Shown here: positions 58,628-64,000 of the stretch, one piece after another
How the letters are laid out: every line of letters starts with the position of its first letter
Position numbering within the stretch: position 1 is the first letter of the stretch
Origin: Pseudoalteromonas sp. 0303
GTDB taxonomy: Bacteria > Pseudomonadota > Gammaproteobacteria > Enterobacterales > Alteromonadaceae
Assembly: GCF_013349995.1 (NCBI RefSeq)
Contig: NZ_JABVXF010000001.1
Location: forward strand, 1 to 64,000
Length of the DNA stretch: 64,000 nucleotides
Reading direction: 5' to 3'
Translations under genes and position numbers: made by a program
Notes under the pieces: model-generated
Told to the model about the DNA's origin: nothing
Database searches by the model: none
The model's input: the letters and a program-made list of their open reading frames with translations, nothing else

Positions 58628-59965
58628 TTGAGTAATCTCGGATTTAATTTTGGTCCTGATGTGCGCCCACTTGCGGCGCGCATGCGACCCGAAACACTCA
58701 ATGACTACATAGGTCAGCAGCATCTTTTAAGCCCCGATAAACCTCTTTACCAAGCAATTCTTGCAGGTCGATGCCACAGCCTTATTTTGTGGGGGCCGCC
58801 AGGCGTTGGTAAAACCACGTTAGCACAGATTATTGCAAATCATGCCGATGCCAGCCTTATTCAAATGTCGGCAGTCACAGCAGGTGTAAAAGACATTCGT
58901 GAGGCCGTAAGCGAAGCAAAAGCAAACCTTGCTGGGCGAGGGCAGCGCACCTTATTATTCGTAGACGAAGTGCATCGCTTTAATAAATCTCAGCAAGATG
59001 CATTTTTACCGCATATCGAAGACGGTACTTTTATTTTTGTTGGCGCGACCACCGAAAACCCATCATTTGCACTTAATAACGCGATACTGTCTCGTGCCCG
59101 TGTATATGTTTTAAAAACACTTGAGCAAGCCGATTTATTTACCGTGATTGAACGCGCCTTACGTGAAGACGTAGAGCTCAGCCAAAAACACATTGAAATT
59201 GCCGAAAACGCTAAGCAAGCGCTTTGCCAAGCAAGTGATGGCGATGCACGTAAAGTACTTAACCTGTTAGAACAAGCGGTTGACTTAACCACTGAGCAGC
59301 AGGGCAAATACCTTGTTGATCAACATGTGTTAAGCCAAGTTTTACCAACTCACTTAGCCAAGTACGACAAAGGCGGTGATGAGTTTTATGACTTGATTTC
59401 AGCGTTTCATAAGTCAGTAAGAGGTAGTTCACCTGATGGCGCTTTATATTGGTACTGCCGTATTTTAGCAGGTGGCGGCGACCCACTTTATGTGGCTCGG
59501 CGTTTATTAGCGATTGCTACAGAAGATATTGGCAATGCCGACCCGCGAGCAATGGAAGTCGCACTCAATGCGTGGGATATTTTTCAACGTGTTGGCCCAA
59601 GTGAAGGTGAGCGCGCTATTGCACAAGCCACCATTTATTTAGCCAGTGCCCCGAAAAGTAACGCGGTTTATATGGCATTTAATCAAGCAATGCAAGATGC
59701 TAAAAATGAGCCGAGCCATCCGGTGCCAGAGCATTTACGCAATGCACCAACTAGCTTAATGAAAGACTTAGGTTATGGCGCTGAATATCGGTATGCACAT
59801 AATGAGGAAGGTGCGTTTGCAGCAGGCGAAAAGTATTTCCCTGAGGCAATTAATGATCGCCAGTATTACTTCCCAACCGATCGTGGGCTTGAACAAAAAA
59901 TAAAACAAAAGCTGGACTATTTAACTCAGCGCAACGAGCAAAGTGATATTAAACGTTATGAATAG
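58628..59965 (+). CDS. rarA: Replication-associated recombination protein RarA
   Basis: A 445-residue AAA+ ATPase (MgsA/WHIP family) acting at stalled forks. The first residues '[24 protein letters not shown]' align with E. coli RarA, so the TTG at 58628 is taken as start; AAGGTG inside the end of lolA is eight bases upstream. Walker A '[13 protein letters not shown]', Walker B '[12 protein letters not shown]', and the C-terminal tetramerisation helices are complete. It overlaps crcB by 8 bases. Confidence 0.93.
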   Translation: MSNLGFNFGPDVRPLAARMRPETLNDYIGQQHLLSPDKPLYQAILAGRCHSLILWGPPGVGKTTLAQIIANHADASLIQMSAVTAGVKDIREAVSEAKANLAGRGQRTLLFVDEVHRFNKSQQDAFLPHIEDGTFIFVGATTENPSFALNNAILSRARVYVLKTLEQADLFTVIERALREDVELSQKHIEIAENAKQALCQASDGDARKVLNLLEQAVDLTTEQQGKYLVDQHVLSQVLPTHLAKYDKGGDEFYDLISAFHKSVRGSSPDGALYWYCRILAGGGDPLYVARRLLAIATEDIGNADPRAMEVALNAWDIFQRVGPSEGERAIAQATIYLASAPKSNAVYMAFNQAMQDAKNEPSHPVPEHLRNAPTSLMKDLGYGAEYRYAHNEEGAFAAGEKYFPEAINDRQYYFPTDRGLEQKIKQKLDYLTQRNEQSDIKRYE

Positions 59966-60344
59966 TTTGAAACTTTACATGATGATTGCAATGGGTGGCG
60001 CTTCAGGGGCATGTTTACGCTATTTTCTTAGCGAAACCATGCTAAAACTGCTCGGAAGGGGATTCCCTTTTGGCACGTTGACAGTTAATATTCTTGGTTC
60101 ATTGTTAATGGGTATTTTATACGGCTTGATTGAAAAAGAAATAATCGCTGTTAGCCCCGCTAAAACCTTAATTGGTATTGGCTTTTTAGGTGCATGGACC
60201 ACCTTTTCAACATTCTCAATGGATTCGTTGTTGCTCTTGCAACAAGGTCACTTTTTTAAAATGGCCCTCAATATCACCTTAAACGTGGTGGTGTGTATAT
60301 TTATGGCTTGGCTGGGCCTTCAGCTGGTAATGCAAAAAGGTTAA
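59958..60344 (+). CDS. crcB: Fluoride channel CrcB/Fluc
   Basis: A 128-residue four-helix membrane protein exporting fluoride as an antiparallel dimer. '[13 protein letters not shown]', '[19 protein letters not shown]' and '[21 protein letters not shown]' (the ion-path Phe and Thr/Ser) are the family marks. ATG 59958 overlaps the end of rarA; GTG 59943 is an upstream alternative. No room exists for a fluoride riboswitch, because the upstream DNA codes for RarA. Confidence 0.93.
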   Translation: MNSLKLYMMIAMGGASGACLRYFLSETMLKLLGRGFPFGTLTVNILGSLLMGILYGLIEKEIIAVSPAKTLIGIGFLGAWTTFSTFSMDSLLLLQQGHFFKMALNITLNVVVCIFMAWLGLQLVMQKG

Positions 60345-61658
<1,314 letters not shown>

Positions 61659-61677
61659 TTTTAATGCTATTCACTTT

Positions 61678-61708
61678 AAAGGCCGCATCGGGAATCCATG
61701 CGGCCTTT
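61678..61708 (+). terminator. Terminator of serS
   Basis: An 11-bp stem AAAGGCCGCAT / ATGCGGCCTTT with loop CGGGAATCC and a following TTTTTG. It ends the long operon. Confidence 0.9.
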
Positions 61709-61797
61709 TTGTTGTCTAAAATCTATTAAAAGCAAAAGTGGATCTAAAGCTGAACAATCAACGTATTCAAAGCATTAAATTAATAGTGTGGAGCAAT

Positions 61798-63123
61798 ATG
61801 AGTAATAAACAAAAGTCTGTGCCAACATCACGATTTTCACGCGCTGCTCGGCTTGGCTCTTTAGCTGGTAAAGTCGCAGGTAATATGTTGTTTGAAGGCA
61901 CAAAAGCATGGGCGGCGGGCAAGCAAACATCACGACAAGAGTTATTGTTACAGCCTAAAAATATTCAGCGCTTTGCAGAGCAGCTTGCAAATCTGCGTGG
62001 TGCCGCAATGAAATTGGGGCAGTTGCTATCCATGGATAGTGGCGAATTACTTACTCCTGAGCTATCTGCAATTTTAGCAAGGCTGCGTTCAGAAGCGACA
62101 GCTATGCCACAAAAGCAGCTAGTTAAAGTAATGCGTGAGCATTGGGGTGATGCGTGGCTAGAGCAATTATCGCATTTTGAACTTAGACCATTTGCTGCGG
62201 CATCAATAGGGCAAATGCATATTGCTTATCGAGAATCGGGCGAAAAGTTAGCAGTTAAAGTGCAATACCCAGGTATTGCAAAAGGCATTGCCAGTGATAT
62301 TGATAACTTAGCTTACCTTCTGAAGCTCAGTGGCTTATTACCCAAAGAGGTAGAAATACAGCCTCTTATCGATGAAGCAAAACAACAGCTTATAAACGAA
62401 GCTGACTACGAATTAGAAGCTAATCATTTAAAACGCTACAGCGAGTGTTTAAAGGATGACGACAATTACCTTATTCCTAATGTGGTAGATTCGCTTAGTT
62501 CTTCTCAAGTTCTAGTAATGAGTTTTGTTGAAGGACAAGAGCTAGATGAACTGGCAAACACAGAGCAAGCGCTACGTAATAAAGCGGTTGAACAGTTACT
62601 CAGCCTATTTTTACGTGAATTATTTAGTTTTAAACTAGTTCAAACAGATCCAAACTTTGCTAATTATCAATATCAAATCGGCAATCAACGCTTAGTACTT
62701 TTAGATTTTGGCGCCACCCGCGAACTACCTCAGCATATTAGTGATGGTTACTTACAGTTAATATCTGGAGCGATTAGTAACAACAGAGCAGGTGTTGCAA
62801 CAGCAGCACAGCAAATTGGCTATTTTCAACAAGGGCTTGCTCAAGAATATATAGATAATGTCGTCGATATATTTCTACTCGCCTGCGAGCCACTGCGCCA
62901 CCAAGGTGAGTATGATTTTGCGAATAGCGACTTACCAAAACGTATTAAAGAACTCGGCCTTAAAATGAGCACCGCCTCAGAACATTGGCACGCACCACCC
63001 GTGGATGCTCTGTTCGTACACAGAAAACTAGCAGGCCTGTTTTTAATCGCTGCAAAGCTAAGTGCAAAAGTGAATGTGAACAGTATTTTTAAGGAGTTTA
63101 AAGTACAGAGGGATAAAGAATAG
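61798..63123 (+). CDS. ABC1/UbiB family atypical kinase
   Basis: A 441-residue member of the ABC1 (AarF/UbiB/COQ8) family, related to quinone biosynthesis or lipid homeostasis. It has the KxGQ motif in 'AAMKLGQLLSMDSGELL', the A-rich loop 'RPFAAASIGQMHIA' in place of a Gly-rich loop, the ATP Lys in 'LAVKVQYPGIAKGI', and 'VLLDFGATREL' (DFG). No terminal membrane helices are seen, unlike UbiB proper. ATG 61798 has GGAG seven bases upstream; the frame's extra residues from 61738 look untranslated. Confidence 0.88.
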   Translation: MSNKQKSVPTSRFSRAARLGSLAGKVAGNMLFEGTKAWAAGKQTSRQELLLQPKNIQRFAEQLANLRGAAMKLGQLLSMDSGELLTPELSAILARLRSEATAMPQKQLVKVMREHWGDAWLEQLSHFELRPFAAASIGQMHIAYRESGEKLAVKVQYPGIAKGIASDIDNLAYLLKLSGLLPKEVEIQPLIDEAKQQLINEADYELEANHLKRYSECLKDDDNYLIPNVVDSLSSSQVLVMSFVEGQELDELANTEQALRNKAVEQLLSLFLRELFSFKLVQTDPNFANYQYQIGNQRLVLLDFGATRELPQHISDGYLQLISGAISNNRAGVATAAQQIGYFQQGLAQEYIDNVVDIFLLACEPLRHQGEYDFANSDLPKRIKELGLKMSTASEHWHAPPVDALFVHRKLAGLFLIAAKLSAKVNVNSIFKEFKVQRDKE

Positions 63124-63148
63124 AACAGAGTTTGGGGTAGAGAAAAAA

Positions 63149-63225
63149 TGGTCGGCATAGCAGGATTTGAACCTGCGACCCCTGACACCCCATGACAGTG
63201 CGCTACCAAGCTGCGCTATATGCCG
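63149..63225 (-). tRNA. proL: tRNA-Pro (anticodon GGG)
   Basis: The minus strand folds as a 77-nt tRNA: acceptor CGGCATA / TATGCCG, then A-CCA encoded, D-arm GCGCAGCTTGGTAGCGC, anticodon arm CTGTC-ATGGGGT-GTCAG with anticodon GGG, and T-arm with GTTCAAATC. The T:T mismatch in the anticodon stem also occurs in the E. coli tRNA-Pro(GGG) as I recall it. No other tRNA was seen beside it. The gene lies between the ABC1 kinase gene and tesA. Confidence 0.93.
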
Positions 63226-63330
63226 ACGTTGCAAGCCATAGTACGGCTTTTTTTATAAAAATCAATATCTCCGCTGTTCGATTGCTTGTTAATTGTTCAG
63301 GCAATCGGTATTAAATCAATGGGCTAGAGG

Positions 63331-63948
63331 TTAATCTAGCCAATCGTTGATCGTTTTGTACATAAAGTCGCGTATTAATGGTTGAGCATCGGCATTAGGG
63401 TGCAGGTTATCGTTTTGCATAAGTTCTGGACGGCCTGCAATGCTAAGCATGAAAAAGGGCATGAGCTCAGAATCTGTTTCATCGGCAATGGTTTTAAAGC
63501 TATCGGTGAAAAGTTTGGTATAACGCGGGCCATAGTTTGGTGGAATTTGTACTTCCATAACGGCGGTTTTCGCCCCGATTTGTTGGCTTTTTGTTATTAA
63601 ATCACGTAGGTTAGCTTGTAGGCGTTTAATAGGGAAACCTCGTAAACCATCGTTTCCGCCAAGCTCAATGAGTACATGAGTGGGTTCAAATTCGCTCAGT
63701 AACGCGTCGAGTCGTCTTAGGGCACCGCCTGTGGTTTCACCGCTAATACTGGCGTTTACTAGGTATACAGATTGGTCTTTTTCATCGTACTTATCTTGTA
63801 ACAATTTAACCCAGCCTTGCTCTTGTTTAAGACCGTAAGCGGCGCTTAAACTGTCACCTAAAATTAAAATTGTGTTGTCAGCTGCTGCCGTAAGTGGTTT
63901 GATTACTAACAGTAAAACGAATATAAAACGTAGGATTGGATGCATCAT
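63331..63948 (-). CDS. tesA: Acyl-CoA thioesterase I / lysophospholipase TesA
   Basis: A 205-residue periplasmic SGNH hydrolase. Signal peptide 'MMHPILRFIFVLLLVIKPLTAAA', then block I 'ILGDSLSAAYGL' (catalytic Ser), block II Gly in 'ASISGETTGGAL', block III 'IELGGNDGLRG' (Asn), and block V 'NDNLHPNADAQ' (Asp/His). It is close to E. coli TesA/ApeA. The start may be ATG 63948 or 63945; 63948 abuts the divergent ybbA start. Confidence 0.94.
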   Translation of the reverse strand: MMHPILRFIFVLLLVIKPLTAAADNTILILGDSLSAAYGLKQEQGWVKLLQDKYDEKDQSVYLVNASISGETTGGALRRLDALLSEFEPTHVLIELGGNDGLRGFPIKRLQANLRDLITKSQQIGAKTAVMEVQIPPNYGPRYTKLFTDSFKTIADETDSELMPFFMLSIAGRPELMQNDNLHPNADAQPLIRDFMYKTINDWLD

Positions 63949-64000
63949 ATGTCAGCGCTTTCTCAATTAAACATCATTCAAGTTAAAGGACTTTCTAAAA
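63949..64000 (+). CDS. ybbA: Start of a YbbA-like ABC transporter ATPase gene (truncated by the window edge)
   Basis: Seventeen codons 'MSALSQLNIIQVKGLSK' begin at 63949 and run off the edge. The sequence and the divergent position beside tesA match the E. coli ybbA (lipoprotein-export-like ATPase) locus. AGGA and GGATG lie upstream, inside the tesA coding end. Identity rests mainly on position. Confidence 0.6.
   Translation, partial: MSALSQLNIIQVKGLSK

Noticed and set aside
59880-59957. Fluoride riboswitch before crcB
   Set aside because: The DNA codes for the conserved RarA C-terminus and no riboswitch-like pseudoknot was seen.
62841-63209. Minus-strand frame of 122 codons spanning the tRNA and the ABC1 gene end
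   Set aside because: It crosses a tRNA gene and lies antisense to a conserved kinase gene, so it is not a real gene.
63149-63225. tRNA-Pro as an integration site of a mobile element
   Set aside because: No integrase gene or second copy of the tRNA 3' end was found near it, and the neighbours are housekeeping genes.

Overview
The window is about 64 kb of an AT-leaning gammaproteobacterial chromosome. Gene content and order point to a marine Alteromonadales, most likely Pseudoalteromonas. The signs are lrp-ftsK-lolA-rarA-serS, yfbV facing ackA-pta, yffB-dapE, ycfL-lpoB, several TonB-dependent receptors and a secreted family-16 glucanase. This assignment is an inference from gene content, because no 16S rRNA is present. 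No insertion sequence, prophage or CRISPR array was seen.

Layout. 1-700: 3' end of a large gene that runs off the left edge and ends in a PD-(D/E)XK-type nuclease domain, possibly a STAND/NACHT-like defence protein. 956-4232: cytochrome b561 + YceI pair, periplasmic solute-binding protein, small hydrolase. 4272-6451: two gene remnants apparently joined by an internal deletion. 6594-11577: TonB receptor followed closely by a 7TM hybrid histidine kinase. 11670-16378: a divergent isocitrate dehydrogenase, an unknown Cys-rich protein, a LysR regulator and aceK. 16430-23949: mixed housekeeping genes (quinone oxidoreductase, XRE/membrane pair, a signal peptidase I paralogue, SGNH lipoprotein, metG, Mrp/ApbC). 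24137-29948: a compact beta-glucan (probably laminarin) locus with a double palindromic operator, a GH16 lipoprotein carrying three tandem C-terminal modules, and a TonB receptor. 30043-36993: dcd, an EAL phosphodiesterase, a CLCA_X protein, a DTW tRNA-modification enzyme, an Hpt protein and alaA. 37019-39919: four-gene cell-envelope operon (COG3014 lipoprotein, YcfL, LpoB, glycine-zipper protein). 40054-43963: EamA transporter facing a five-gene operon (ACT protein, EIIA-Glc-like protein lacking both active-site histidines, YffB, DapE, M15 peptidase). 44072-50532: inverted DnaA boxes, ackA-pta, yfbV, and the xthA / CbiM-like / rlmA operon. 50776-53525: DUF3718 protein, EF-hand lipoprotein, scpB-rluB. 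53621-64000: ald, the lrp-ftsK-lolA-rarA-crcB-serS block, an ABC1-family kinase, tRNA-Pro(GGG), tesA and the first codons of a ybbA-like gene.

How the genes connect. AceK and the divergent ICDH sit together, which suggests control of flux at the isocitrate branch point. The GH16 enzyme and its receptor would depolymerise and import a beta-1,3-glucan under LacI-type control. The lpoB and dapE/M15 clusters both bear on peptidoglycan. The items most worth checking are the catalytically dead EIIA-like protein in the dapE operon, the ICDH with a mixed NAD/NADP cofactor signature, the repeated CC-containing modules of the GH16 enzyme with the unusual operator upstream, the nested DnaA-box pair, and the deletion-fused FAD-oxidoreductase remnant. 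All assignments come from reading motifs; no database search was run.
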